NCBI GenBank assembly: GCA_947445495.1 | Contig: CANFEI010000023.1 | Coordinates: 1 to 9,607, forward strand | Direction of reading: 5' to 3' | From: Alcaligenaceae bacterium | GTDB taxonomy: Bacteria > Pseudomonadota > Gammaproteobacteria > Burkholderiales > Burkholderiaceae | Length of the DNA stretch: 9,607 bases | Shown here: positions 1-7,390 of the stretch, one piece after another | Numbering within the stretch: the stretch's first letter is position 1 | Layout: each line of letters starts with the position of its first letter | The notes under the pieces: model-generated | Databases searched by the model: none | The model's input: the letters and a program-made list of their open reading frames with translations, nothing else | What the model was told of the DNA's origin: nothing | Translations under genes and position numbers: made by a program

Positions 1-1
1 A

Positions 2-1144
2 ACCGACCAATATCAACAAGGGATGGAGTTACTTGCCAAGTACACCGTCTTTGCCGAGGGCGCGCGCGGACAGTTGGGTCGCGAACTCATCGCCAAGTTC
101 AAGCTTGACGAGGGACGTGACCCCCAAGCCTATGGCATTGGCATCAAAGAACTTTGGGAAATCGACCCCGCCAAGTCTAAGCCTGGTCTGGTCGTACACA
201 CCGCCGGCTGGCCGCTCGACTCCGACACCTACGGCGGATCGTTTCTGTACCATCTGAACAATAATCAGGTTGCGGTGGGCATGGTGGTGGGCTTGGATTA
301 TGCCAACCCGTGGATCTCCCCTTTTGAGGAATTCCAACGCTACAAAACGCACCCTGCGATTCGCTCCACCTTCGAAGGTGGCAAACGATTGGCTTACGGA
401 GCGCGCGCCATTACGGCGGGCGGATTACTGTCCTTACCAAAACTCATTTTCCCGGGTGGTGCGTTAGTCGGTTGCGAAGCGGGTTTCCTGAACGCGTCCC
501 GCATTAAGGGCAGTCATGCTGCGATCAAGTCAGGCATGATGGTTGCACAAGCCGCCTTTGATGCGCTGCGTGCAGAGCGCAGCCACGACGAACTGCCAGC
601 CTACCCGGCAGCCTTTGAGTCTTCTTGGCTGCACGCTGAATTAAACAAGGCGCGCAACTTTAAGCAGTGGTTTAAAAAAGGCCGCACAGTGGCTACTGTG
701 ATGACAGGGGTCGAGCAGTGGTTACTGAAAGGCAATATGCCCTGGACGATCCATCGCACCAAGCACGACCACGAGTGCCTGCAACCTGCTGATCAGTGCC
801 CACGCATCGAGTACCCAAAACCTGACGGTGTGTTGACGTTCGATCGTTTGAGCTCGGTGTTCATCTCCAACACCAATCACGAAGAAAATCAGCCGATTCA
901 TCTGACACTTAAAGACACCTCTGTGCCTGTGGCGGTCAACCTTGCAAAATACGGTGGGCCAGAATCACGCTACTGCCCAGCGGGTGTGTACGAATATATC
1001 AAGGATGATCAGGGCGCCGACAAGTTACAAATCAACGCGCAGAACTGCGTGCATTGTAAAACGTGCGATATTAAAGACCCCACACAAAACATCGTGTGGG
1101 TCGCCCCGCAGGGTGGCGAAGGCCCGGTCTACACTGGTATGTAA
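2..1144 (+). CDS. Electron transfer flavoprotein-ubiquinone oxidoreductase (ETF-QO), 5'-truncated by the window edge
   Basis: ETF-QO is a membrane-associated FAD and [4Fe-4S] enzyme that passes electrons from reduced ETF (fed by acyl-CoA and related dehydrogenases) to ubiquinone. The reading frame is open from base 2, upstream of the ATG at 23. That ATG lies inside the conserved GMEL-AKYT-FAEG stretch, so it is internal and the gene starts outside the window. About 380 residues are visible; the family is about 550 long, so roughly the first 170, including the FAD-binding GxGxxG, are missing. Visible family features are YGIGIKELWEI, the GGSFLYH segment, LPKLIFPGG and GCEAGFLN. The C-terminal ferredoxin-like domain has a lone Cys in YCPAGVYEY (codon 974-976), then C-x2-C-x2-C in NCVHCKTCDIKDP (first Cys codon 1046-1048), giving the four cluster ligands. 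A cupin gene follows after 30 bases, probably in the same transcript. The identification is secure. Confidence 0.95.
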   Translation, partial: TDQYQQGMELLAKYTVFAEGARGQLGRELIAKFKLDEGRDPQAYGIGIKELWEIDPAKSKPGLVVHTAGWPLDSDTYGGSFLYHLNNNQVAVGMVVGLDYANPWISPFEEFQRYKTHPAIRSTFEGGKRLAYGARAITAGGLLSLPKLIFPGGALVGCEAGFLNASRIKGSHAAIKSGMMVAQAAFDALRAERSHDELPAYPAAFESSWLHAELNKARNFKQWFKKGRTVATVMTGVEQWLLKGNMPWTIHRTKHDHECLQPADQCPRIEYPKPDGVLTFDRLSSVFISNTNHEENQPIHLTLKDTSVPVAVNLAKYGGPESRYCPAGVYEYIKDDQGADKLQINAQNCVHCKTCDIKDPTQNIVWVAPQGGEGPVYTGM

Positions 1145-1174
1145 TTCAGCCTATTTTTTACGCGAGCAAACGCC

Positions 1175-1462
1175 ATGAGCACACGACCACAAGCAGTTCC
1201 GACTACACAAATTGACAACGAGCGCGTGATCGTCACAGAGTGGCGCTTTGCCCCTGGAGCAGAGACAGGCTGGCACACCCATGGCCACGACTACGTCGTG
1301 GTACCCATCGCGAACGGTTTGTTGCACCTAGAAACGCCCGAGGGCCTTAAAGAGTTTCCACTTAAACTCGGTCAATCCTACACGCGTGGGGCGGGCGTGC
1401 ATCACAATGTGATTAACGCCAGCACACATGAAGTCGCCTTTATCGAAATCGAAGTACGCTGA
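1175..1462 (+). CDS. Small single-domain cupin protein
   Basis: This 95-residue protein is a single cupin barrel. Motif 1 is seen as G28-x5-H34-x-H36 with the closing G48. Motif 2 is G66-x5-G-x-G74-x2-H77-x3-N81, the canonical spacing with the usual Pro replaced by Gly. H34, H36 and H77 would be three of the four metal ligands. The Glu normally found 4-5 residues after the second His is absent (Tyr40/Val41 there), although Asp39 and His38 are nearby. The substrate cannot be told; small cupins of this type include dioxygenases, isomerases and binding proteins. The ATG at 1175 has only a weak upstream GAG, which would fit translation coupled to the ETF-QO gene ending 30 bases before. It is followed after 32 bases by an esterase gene. 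The family is confident and the function unknown. Confidence 0.85.
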   Translation: MSTRPQAVPTTQIDNERVIVTEWRFAPGAETGWHTHGHDYVVVPIANGLLHLETPEGLKEFPLKLGQSYTRGAGVHHNVINASTHEVAFIEIEVR

Positions 1463-1494
1463 AGCCCCCGTCACTCGCCAACAGGAAACCTGTC

Positions 1495-2448
1495 ATGCTC
1501 GATCCCAACGCTAAAGCCCTGATTGATCTGGTCGCAGAGAAAGGCATCCCTCCGATGCACGCTTCGCCCCCGATTGAGGCGCGGCAGTTTTATCGCGAGC
1601 GTCGCTTCTTTAGCCAGCCCGAAGCACCAGACGTTGCAGAGAGTAAAGATATTAAAGTGCCGGGCCCGCTCGGCCCAATCATCGTGCGCGTGATTCGTCC
1701 GCTGGGTAGCAAAGCCGCTCAGACCTTACCGGCTCTGGTTTATTACCATGGGGGTGGGCACGTCATTGGCGATCTGGACACCCATGACACGCTGTGCCGC
1801 TCTTTAGCCAATCTTGCCGATTGTGCTGTCTTATCCATCGACTATCGGATGGCGCCAGAGCACGTCATGCCTGCAGCCTCCGATGATTGCGTGGCTGCCA
1901 CCAAATGGATACACGCGCACGCTGCGACGTTAAACATTGACCCTAAGCGTATCGCGTTGGGTGGGGACAGCGCAGGCGGGCACTTGGCCGCTGTGGTGGC
2001 GTTAACGCTCAAGCAAGACAACGCCTTTAAGCCTGTCCTGCAATTACTACTCTACCCAGTCACCGATGCCAGCCAAGAGCGCGAATCGATGCGCACAAAT
2101 GGCGAGGGCTATTTGTTGACCCGGGAAACCATGGCCTACTTTTTCGGGCACTACATGCCTGAGCTGTGGATGCGCAAGGACTGGCGCGGCTCGCCCATGC
2201 TGGCCAAAGACCACAGTGGGTTGCCACCGGCAATGGTGATCACTGCGGGCTACGACCCCTTGCACGACGAAGGCCGAGACTACGCTGACAAACTATCGGC
2301 CGCAGGTGTGCCCACACAATACATCTGCTTTGCGCGACAAATCCACGGCTTTATCCCAATGGGACGCATCATCGACGAGGCCAACACCGCCGTCAAACTC
2401 TGCGCCCAAACCCTCAGGGATCACTTCTTAAACGCCACAACCTCTTGA
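1495..2448 (+). CDS. Alpha/beta hydrolase, hormone-sensitive-lipase (HSL) family esterase
   Basis: A 317-residue serine hydrolase of the HSL (bacterial family IV) esterase group, predicted to cleave short-chain acyl or aryl esters in the cytoplasm; no signal peptide is seen. The oxyanion-hole motif HGGG is at residues 85-88. The nucleophile elbow GDSAGG gives Ser159. The YRMAPEH motif at 117-123 is typical of the family. The acid is Asp254 in AGYDPLHDEG and the base His284 in QIHGF, so the catalytic triad is complete and the length is normal. The start is supported by an AGGAAA ribosome binding site about 6 bases upstream. It is the third gene of a likely ETF-QO/cupin/esterase transcript. Its last 28 bases overlap the end of the convergent FAH-family gene. 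The natural substrate cannot be inferred from sequence. Confidence 0.92.
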   Translation: MLDPNAKALIDLVAEKGIPPMHASPPIEARQFYRERRFFSQPEAPDVAESKDIKVPGPLGPIIVRVIRPLGSKAAQTLPALVYYHGGGHVIGDLDTHDTLCRSLANLADCAVLSIDYRMAPEHVMPAASDDCVAATKWIHAHAATLNIDPKRIALGGDSAGGHLAAVVALTLKQDNAFKPVLQLLLYPVTDASQERESMRTNGEGYLLTRETMAYFFGHYMPELWMRKDWRGSPMLAKDHSGLPPAMVITAGYDPLHDEGRDYADKLSAAGVPTQYICFARQIHGFIPMGRIIDEANTAVKLCAQTLRDHFLNATTS

Positions 2449-3272
2449 CGCTGCTCGCCTAGACCGTCGATACCGAGGGTCATGACGTCGCCCGCCTTGA
2501 GGTAGCGAGGCTTGGGCTTTACACCCATGCCAACGCCTGGAGGCGTACCCGTAGTGATGATGTCACCTGGCATCAGCGTCATAAACTCGCTGACATAGCT
2601 CACAATCGTCTGCACATCAAAAATCATGGTCTTGGTGGTGCCAGTCTGAAAACGTTTGCCGTTCACATCCAACCACATGCCCAGCTTTTGTGGATTCTTG
2701 ATTTCATCTGCCGTAACGAGCCACGGGCCAACCGGACCGAACGTGTCGCAGCCCTTGCCCTTATCCCAGGTGCCGCCGCGTTCGATTTGATATTCACGCT
2801 CTGACACATCGTTGATCAAGCAATAGCCGGCGACGTGTTTGAGTGAATCTTTTTTGCTGACGTAGCGCGCTTTCTTTCCTATCACCACGCCAAGTTCAAC
2901 TTCCCAATCGGATTTCTTTGATCCTTTAGGCAACATCACCGGGTCATTAGGGCCGCTCAGGCTGGTATCAGCCTTAAAGAAAATGATAGGCTCTTTAGGA
3001 CAAGGCATGCCGGCTTCGGCAGCATGGTCTGAGTAGTTCAAACCAATCGCCAAAAACTTGCCCACATCGGCGAGCGGCACACCGTAGCGTGGCTTACCTT
3101 TTACCAAGGGCAATGTGCTCGTTTTGATTTTCGCGAGCTTGGACAGCTCAGCGCTGGACAGGTGCACAGAGGTGATATCGGGAATAACGCCCGACAGATC
3201 ACGCAACTTGCCTTCTTTATCGATCAGGCCGGGTTTTTCTTTACCTTTAGCGCCATAGCGTACGAGTTTCAT
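2421..3272 (-). CDS. Fumarylacetoacetate hydrolase (FAH) family enzyme
   Basis: A 283-residue member of the FAH superfamily, which uses Mg2+ or Mn2+ to hydrolyse C-C bonds of diketo acids or to isomerise or decarboxylate related oxo acids. The core motif GLNYSDHAAE is at 77-86, and FFKADTSLSGPND follows at 98-110. The metal ligands appear as Glu124 and Glu126 in DWEVELG and Asp155 in INDVSERE. The C-terminal signature ITTGTPPGVGMG is also present. Compared with human FAH this is the short bacterial type. The start is supported by an AAGGAG site five bases before the ATG. The gene lies 50 bases downstream of an SDR gene, probably in the same operon. That pairing is known from non-phosphorylative deoxy-sugar acid pathways (2,4-diketo-3-deoxy-fuconate or -rhamnonate hydrolase), but acylpyruvase or other FAH activities are equally possible. 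The end overlaps the convergent esterase by 28 bases. Confidence 0.9.
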   Translation of the reverse strand: MKLVRYGAKGKEKPGLIDKEGKLRDLSGVIPDITSVHLSSAELSKLAKIKTSTLPLVKGKPRYGVPLADVGKFLAIGLNYSDHAAEAGMPCPKEPIIFFKADTSLSGPNDPVMLPKGSKKSDWEVELGVVIGKKARYVSKKDSLKHVAGYCLINDVSEREYQIERGGTWDKGKGCDTFGPVGPWLVTADEIKNPQKLGMWLDVNGKRFQTGTTKTMIFDVQTIVSYVSEFMTLMPGDIITTGTPPGVGMGVKPKPRYLKAGDVMTLGIDGLGEQRQEVVAFKK

Positions 3273-3322
3273 TGCTTCTCCTTGGATGAAGCGTTGAATT
3301 TAACAGCTATCGCACGGGGTAA

Positions 3323-4090
3323 TCAATATGTTGCGCGGCCACCAGAGATATCGAACACCGCAGCGGTAGAGAAGCTGCAGGCGTCCGAGGACAACCACAT
3401 CACCAAATGTGCGATTTCATCAGGGGCGCCAAAACGATTCATGGGGATTTTGGACAACATGAAATCAATATGCTCTTGCGTCATTTGCGCAAACATTCCA
3501 GTACGGACCGCGGCTGGTGTAATGCAGTTTACGGTGATACCCGTTTGAGCAAGCTCTTTGCCGAGAGACTTGGTGAGTCCGATCACAGCCGCTTTCGAGG
3601 CGCTGTACGCCGAAGCGTTCGGGTTGCCTTCTTTGCCGGCCACCGAAGCGATGTTCACAATGCGCCCTGCCCCTTGGCCTTGTGCTGCAAGCTTCATCCT
3701 AGGCACGACCGCCTGACACGTGAGGAGCGTGCCGCGCACATTGATCGCAAACACACGATCCCATTCGCTCAGCGGGTAGTCCACTACCGTTGCATTAGGC
3801 CCAGTGATGCCAGCGCTATTGACCAGCATGTCGATGTGTGGGCAAAAGTTTGTTGAGGAAGCGAGTGCTTGCGCAACCGACGCTGCATCAGAGACATCGA
3901 CCTGCACCGTGTGCACCTTGCTGCCATGCAGGTCTTGCGCGGCGCGTAGCGCTTGGGGATCGCGATCCCAGATGGAGGCACGCGCACCTGCGGCAAGAAA
4001 CTGCTCAACACATGCTTGGCCAATGCCCGCTGCGCCACCCGTCACGACAGCGTGTTTGCCACTAAAGTCATAGCGCACCGTGTTTGTCAT
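3323..4090 (-). CDS. Short-chain dehydrogenase/reductase (classical SDR)
   Basis: A 255-residue classical SDR, an NAD(P)-dependent oxidoreductase with a Rossmann fold. The cofactor motif TGGAAGIG is at residues 17-24. Asp42 at the end of the second strand (IWDRD) suggests NAD(H) rather than NADP(H). The NSAG motif is at 91-94. The catalytic residues are Asn117, Ser149, Tyr162 and Lys166 (YSASK). The C-terminal PAAVRTGM and DISGG segments are typical of FabG-like members. An in-frame GTG lies directly before the chosen ATG, but the GAGGAAG ribosome binding site is 5 bases from the ATG and only 2 from the GTG, so the ATG is preferred. It follows a CopD-like gene by 37 bases and precedes the FAH-family gene by 50 bases. 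It may oxidise a 2-keto-3-deoxy acid that the FAH enzyme then cleaves, but the substrate is an inference. Confidence 0.9.
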   Translation of the reverse strand: MTNTVRYDFSGKHAVVTGGAAGIGQACVEQFLAAGARASIWDRDPQALRAAQDLHGSKVHTVQVDVSDAASVAQALASSTNFCPHIDMLVNSAGITGPNATVVDYPLSEWDRVFAINVRGTLLTCQAVVPRMKLAAQGQGAGRIVNIASVAGKEGNPNASAYSASKAAVIGLTKSLGKELAQTGITVNCITPAAVRTGMFAQMTQEHIDFMLSKIPMNRFGAPDEIAHLVMWLSSDACSFSTAAVFDISGGRATY

Positions 4091-4127
4091 CACACTTCCT
4101 CGTTATCAGCGATCCCGAGGACGATCA

Positions 4128-4586
4128 CTAGACGTAGCGGCCTCCTGCACCAATCGCTACGGTGATCAAACCGAGAATCAAGTTTGTAAATATAAGGGGT
4201 CGAATCTTGGCGAGTGCTAGCCCGCCGGTTGGCCAATCTTTTGCAGCCACAGCAGATTTAAGCATACGAAAGGGCCCACCGTAGATGTAAGCAAAAATCA
4301 CGGTCATGACCACAGCGATCAAGAGCATCGTATGCACATACCATCCTAGCTTGCCAAAGCTGCCTAACATGTGAATTAAGCCAAAGCCTGACAGAAACAG
4401 CAGAAGGATTGCGCCTTTCACCCACACGAAGAAGCGACCGAACACGCCACTAATCAGTGTCAGACGTTCTGGTGGCTGCAACACGCTTGCCGCAGTCGGG
4501 CGCAGTGCACTGTGCGCAAAAAACATCCCGCCGACCCAAACTAGGGCCGCCAACAAATGCAACACCACCAAAAAGGCCATCAACAT
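4128..4586 (-). CDS. CopD-like integral membrane protein
   Basis: A 152-residue inner-membrane protein with four predicted helices, at about residues 3-24, 52-73, 83-102 and 130-148. The first helix carries HLLAALVWVGGMFF, the pattern seen at the start of CopD-domain (copper resistance D / YebZ-like) proteins, with His10 inside the helix. His25, His72 and His85 lie at helix ends and could bind metal or heme. An in-frame TTG at 4598 would add four residues. The ATG at 4586 is preferred because a GGAG site sits six bases upstream of it and overlaps the codons after the TTG. It is the first gene of a probable three-gene minus-strand operon with the SDR and FAH genes. Its role in copper transport is not established for short stand-alone members, and its link to the two enzymes may be only positional. 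Confidence 0.78.
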   Translation of the reverse strand: MLMAFLVVLHLLAALVWVGGMFFAHSALRPTAASVLQPPERLTLISGVFGRFFVWVKGAILLLFLSGFGLIHMLGSFGKLGWYVHTMLLIAVVMTVIFAYIYGGPFRMLKSAVAAKDWPTGGLALAKIRPLIFTNLILGLITVAIGAGGRYV

Positions 4587-4710
4587 TGCAATCTCCAAAG
4601 CCGGATTTACTGAGCCTTAGAAATCCACATGGATTCCAAAGCGCAAGATGGTTTAGAGTCTAACGCGCACTTCTCGCTCGCGTTTAAAAATCGAGCAAAT
4701 CTTAGGGCTA

Positions 4711-4738
4711 TTAAAAAAGGGCCCAAAGGCCCCTCTTT
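4711..4738 (-). terminator. Rho-independent terminator of acs
   Basis: Read on the minus strand, this is an AAAGAGGGGCC arm, a TTTG loop and a GGCCCTTTTTT arm. It forms five G-C pairs extended by A-T pairs and two G-T wobbles to an 11-base stem whose 3' arm is the T tract. It lies 27 bases beyond the acs stop codon and before the CopD-like gene on the same strand. It therefore separates the glcG-acs transcript from the CopD-SDR-FAH transcript. Confidence 0.88.
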
Positions 4739-4764
4739 ATCAAAGCAAGAAAACCCGCCGTCGC

Positions 4765-6744
4765 TTAGACCGGCTTGGATAACTGATCAAGAATCGCGGG
4801 ATTTTCTAAGGTGGATACGTCCTGCGTGACCACTTCACCCTTGGCCACGACACGCAACAAGCGACGCATGATTTTTCCGGAGCGTGTCTTGGGCAAGTTA
4901 TCGCCGAAGCGAATCTCTTTGGGCTTGGCAATCGGACCGATCTCTTTGGCTACCCAATCGCGTAATTGCTTGCCGATCGCGATCGCCTCGTCACCCTCTG
5001 GGCGGCTGCGCTTGAGCACCACAAACGCCACAACAGCTTCACCCGTTGTTGGATCGGGGCGCCCCACCACTGCGGCCTCAGCAACCATCTCGTGAGCAAC
5101 CAATGCAGACTCGACTTCCATGGTTCCAAGACGATGGCCAGAGACGTTCAAGACGTCATCAATACGCCCCATGATCCAGAAACAACCGTCCTTATCGCAT
5201 TGCGCACCATCACCCGCCAAGTAGTAACCACGCAACTCGGGAGGAAAGTAGCTCTTCACAAAACGATCTGGATCGCCCCAGATCGTGCGGATCATGGAAG
5301 GCCAAGGACGTTTGATGACGAGGAAACCACCCTGTCCTGCCCCAACATCGCCCCCTACTTCATCCACGATTGCTGCGGTAATACCAGGCAAACGTGTCGT
5401 GCACGAGCCAGGCTTAAGCGGCGTCGCACCAGGCAGCGGGGTAATCATGTGGCCACCGGTTTCTGTCTGCCACCAGGTGTCAACGATCGGGCAACGACCG
5501 CCGCCCACATTGTTGTAGTACCACATCCAAGCCTCTGGATTGATGGGCTCACCCACCGAACCCAGCAGGCGCAAGCTCGACATATCGTAGGACTTGGGAT
5601 GATGCGCTGCGACGGCGTCTGAAGTCTTTATCAAAGAGCGAATCGCTGTTGGCGCAGTATAGAAAATTGAAACCTTGTGGTCCTGAATCATCCTCCAGAA
5701 GCGACCTGCATCAGGATAGGTCGGCACACCCTCAAACACGACCTGCGTCAAACCTGCAGCCAAGGGGCCATACGTGATGTAGGTGTGTCCTGTGACCCAG
5801 CCCACATCGGCCGTACACCAGAACACGTCGTTCGCTTTCGCATCAAAGACCCACTGCATCGTGAGCTTTGCCCACAACAGGTAGCCCGCGGAGGAATGTT
5901 GCACGCCCTTAGGCTTGCCGGTTGAACCAGACGTGTACAAAATAAACAAAGGGTGTTCGGCATTGACCGCAACGGGCGCACAGTCGGCCGCCTGCTTTTC
6001 TACTAAATCGTGCATCCATACGTCGCGCTTGGCATCCCAATTGACCTTGCCACCTGTGCGTTTGTAGACGACGCAATGGCGCACAGCCTCACAGGCGCCC
6101 ATGCCGAATGCTTCGTCAACGGCTGGCTTAAGTGGAATCGCCCGACCACCACGCAGTTGTTCGTCGGCGGTAATCACCAAACTCGCACCGACATCCACAA
6201 TACGTTCGTGCAAACTTTTAGCAGAGAAACCGCCAAACACCACCGAGTGCGTAATGCCCAAACGAGCGCAAGCCTGCATCGCGACAATCGCTTCAATCGA
6301 CATCGGTAGATAAATGATTGACCGATCACCCACCTTGTAACCAAGCGACTTTAATCCATTCGCAAATTTGCACACGCGCTCGTAGAGCTGCTGGTAGGTA
6401 ATCTTGAGGACTTCGCCCCCATCGGTTTCAAAGATAATTGCGATTTTGTTGGCGTTGCCATTCTTGAGATTGACATCCAAGCAGTTGGCAGAGACATTGA
6501 GCTCGCCGTCACCGAACCACTCAAAGAACGGCGCACGCGATTCATCAAGCACCTTGGTGAAAGGCTTGGTCCACTGCAACTGCTCACGGGCCAGACGCCC
6601 CCAGAAAGCATTCGGATCCTGATCCGCTTCGTCAAGGAGTGCCTGATAAGCGGCCTGCCCTGAAACATTGGCTTGTTGGACGAAGCTCTGGGGTGGTGGG
6701 AATACGCGCGTTTCCACCATCACGGATTCAATTGAATTAGCCAT
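4765..6744 (-). CDS. acs: Acetyl-CoA synthetase (AMP-forming)
   Basis: Acs activates acetate to acetyl-CoA through an acetyl-AMP intermediate, using ATP and CoA in the cytoplasm. It is the high-affinity route for acetate assimilation. The 659-residue length is normal. The N-terminal ACS cap is followed by the ATP-binding loop [11 protein letters not shown] at 270-280. The acetate-pocket motif [10 protein letters not shown] is at 422-431; Trp425 matches the Trp that limits the pocket to short acids. [15 protein letters not shown] at 526-540 is the hinge region. [13 protein letters not shown] at 618-630 carries Lys624, the adenylation-step lysine that protein acetyltransferases modify in enteric Acs. 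The start has an AGGAGA site nine bases upstream. A GlcG-family gene ends 51 bases before, probably co-transcribed, and a strong terminator follows. Propionyl-CoA synthetase is a less likely alternative. Confidence 0.97.
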   Translation of the reverse strand: MANSIESVMVETRVFPPPQSFVQQANVSGQAAYQALLDEADQDPNAFWGRLAREQLQWTKPFTKVLDESRAPFFEWFGDGELNVSANCLDVNLKNGNANKIAIIFETDGGEVLKITYQQLYERVCKFANGLKSLGYKVGDRSIIYLPMSIEAIVAMQACARLGITHSVVFGGFSAKSLHERIVDVGASLVITADEQLRGGRAIPLKPAVDEAFGMGACEAVRHCVVYKRTGGKVNWDAKRDVWMHDLVEKQAADCAPVAVNAEHPLFILYTSGSTGKPKGVQHSSAGYLLWAKLTMQWVFDAKANDVFWCTADVGWVTGHTYITYGPLAAGLTQVVFEGVPTYPDAGRFWRMIQDHKVSIFYTAPTAIRSLIKTSDAVAAHHPKSYDMSSLRLLGSVGEPINPEAWMWYYNNVGGGRCPIVDTWWQTETGGHMITPLPGATPLKPGSCTTRLPGITAAIVDEVGGDVGAGQGGFLVIKRPWPSMIRTIWGDPDRFVKSYFPPELRGYYLAGDGAQCDKDGCFWIMGRIDDVLNVSGHRLGTMEVESALVAHEMVAEAAVVGRPDPTTGEAVVAFVVLKRSRPEGDEAIAIGKQLRDWVAKEIGPIAKPKEIRFGDNLPKTRSGKIMRRLLRVVAKGEVVTQDVSTLENPAILDQLSKPV

Positions 6745-6795
6745 GGAATATTGTCTCCTCGGTCACCGGGGCGAATGCCCGTTTGAAAAAAATTT

Positions 6796-7203
6796 TTATA
6801 ACTTAAGTGCTGCAATCCCGGCTGTCGCGATCTGTGCATCTTCGGAGGACTGTACTCCCGACACACCGACCGCACCCACCGTATGGCCTTCAGCCATAAT
6901 TGGCACGCCGCCCTCCAGCATGCCCTGAATCAACGGAGCCGACAGAAACGACATGCGTCCGTTGTTAATAACATCTTCGTAAACCTTAGAGGGGCGCGCA
7001 CCCATTGCCGCAGTATGCGCTTTAGCCGGCGCAATATGGGCCGAAATCGTATTCGCGCCATCCAAGCGTTGCAGACCAAGTAGGTGCCCGCCATCATCCA
7101 CGACGGCAATCGTCACCGCCCACTTATTGGCTTGTGCGTGCGCTTTGGCAGCCGACAGAATCAAAGAAACGTCAGCATCGGTCAACATGGGTTTAGTTTT
7201 CAT
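6796..7203 (-). CDS. GlcG/HbpS-family (heme-degrading-domain) protein
   Basis: A 135-residue protein of the GlcG/HbpS/PduO C-terminal family, a small alpha/beta fold that forms oligomers. Characteristic stretches are AVVDDGGHLLGLQRLDGA at 33-50, the GGVPI segment at 98-102 and the GAVGVSG...SSEDAQIA end at 110-126. Members include HbpS (extracellular heme binding), GlcG of the glycolate locus and the PduO C-terminal domain; most have no defined activity. No signal peptide is visible, so a cytoplasmic location is likely. The ATG at 7203 has AAGGA seven bases upstream. It is the first gene before acs with a 51-base gap, so the two are probably one operon. A perfect 6-4-6 palindrome lies 18 bases upstream of the start. 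The family assignment is confident; the function is not. Confidence 0.87.
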   Translation of the reverse strand: MKTKPMLTDADVSLILSAAKAHAQANKWAVTIAVVDDGGHLLGLQRLDGANTISAHIAPAKAHTAAMGARPSKVYEDVINNGRMSFLSAPLIQGMLEGGVPIMAEGHTVGAVGVSGVQSSEDAQIATAGIAALKL

Positions 7204-7220
7204 AGGGAATCCTTAGTTTG

Positions 7221-7236
7221 TTCGAGAGCACTCGAA
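7221..7236. promoter_or_regulatory. Perfect 6-4-6 palindrome upstream of the GlcG-family gene
   Basis: TTCGAG-AGCA-CTCGAA is a perfect inverted repeat with a 4-base centre, 18 bases before the GlcG-family ATG on the minus strand. No T tract follows on either strand, so it is not a terminator. It could be a repressor operator or a 5'-leader hairpin. The rest of the divergent spacer (7204-7390) contains a TATGAT hexamer at 7329-7334 but no convincing -35 partner. Confidence 0.4.
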
Positions 7237-7390
7237 TCTTCAATTTTAGCTTCAGCCGTCCAAAAACGATCTCGATCATGGATAGGGTCTCCACAAGCAG
7301 TTTCTGCAGGATTTCGCACTTTTTGTACTATGATTATGACAAGCTAAGCTTGCACGAGGCTTGCCAAATCCTTTTTTTGTAATGTGTGCC

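Noticed and set aside
23..25. ATG at base 23 as the start of the ETF-QO gene
   Set aside because: The frame is open upstream to the window edge, and the ATG falls within a conserved internal segment of the family.
3407..3856. A 149-codon open frame on the plus strand opposite the SDR gene
   Set aside because: Antisense to a complete SDR with all catalytic motifs; its translation has no family-like pattern.
4629..4829. A 66-codon plus-strand frame beginning in the acs-copD spacer
   Set aside because: It runs through the acs terminator and into acs antisense, and has no ribosome binding site or recognisable family.
4966..5622. A 218-codon open frame on the plus strand within acs
   Set aside because: It lies wholly antisense to a well-supported acs, has no recognisable domain and looks like a codon-bias shadow.
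6769..6780. GGGC-GAAT-GCCC hairpin next to an A/T tract between the GlcG-family gene and acs
   Set aside because: Only four pairs. On the transcribed minus strand the A/T tract comes before the hairpin, so it cannot act as a Rho-independent terminator for the GlcG-family gene.
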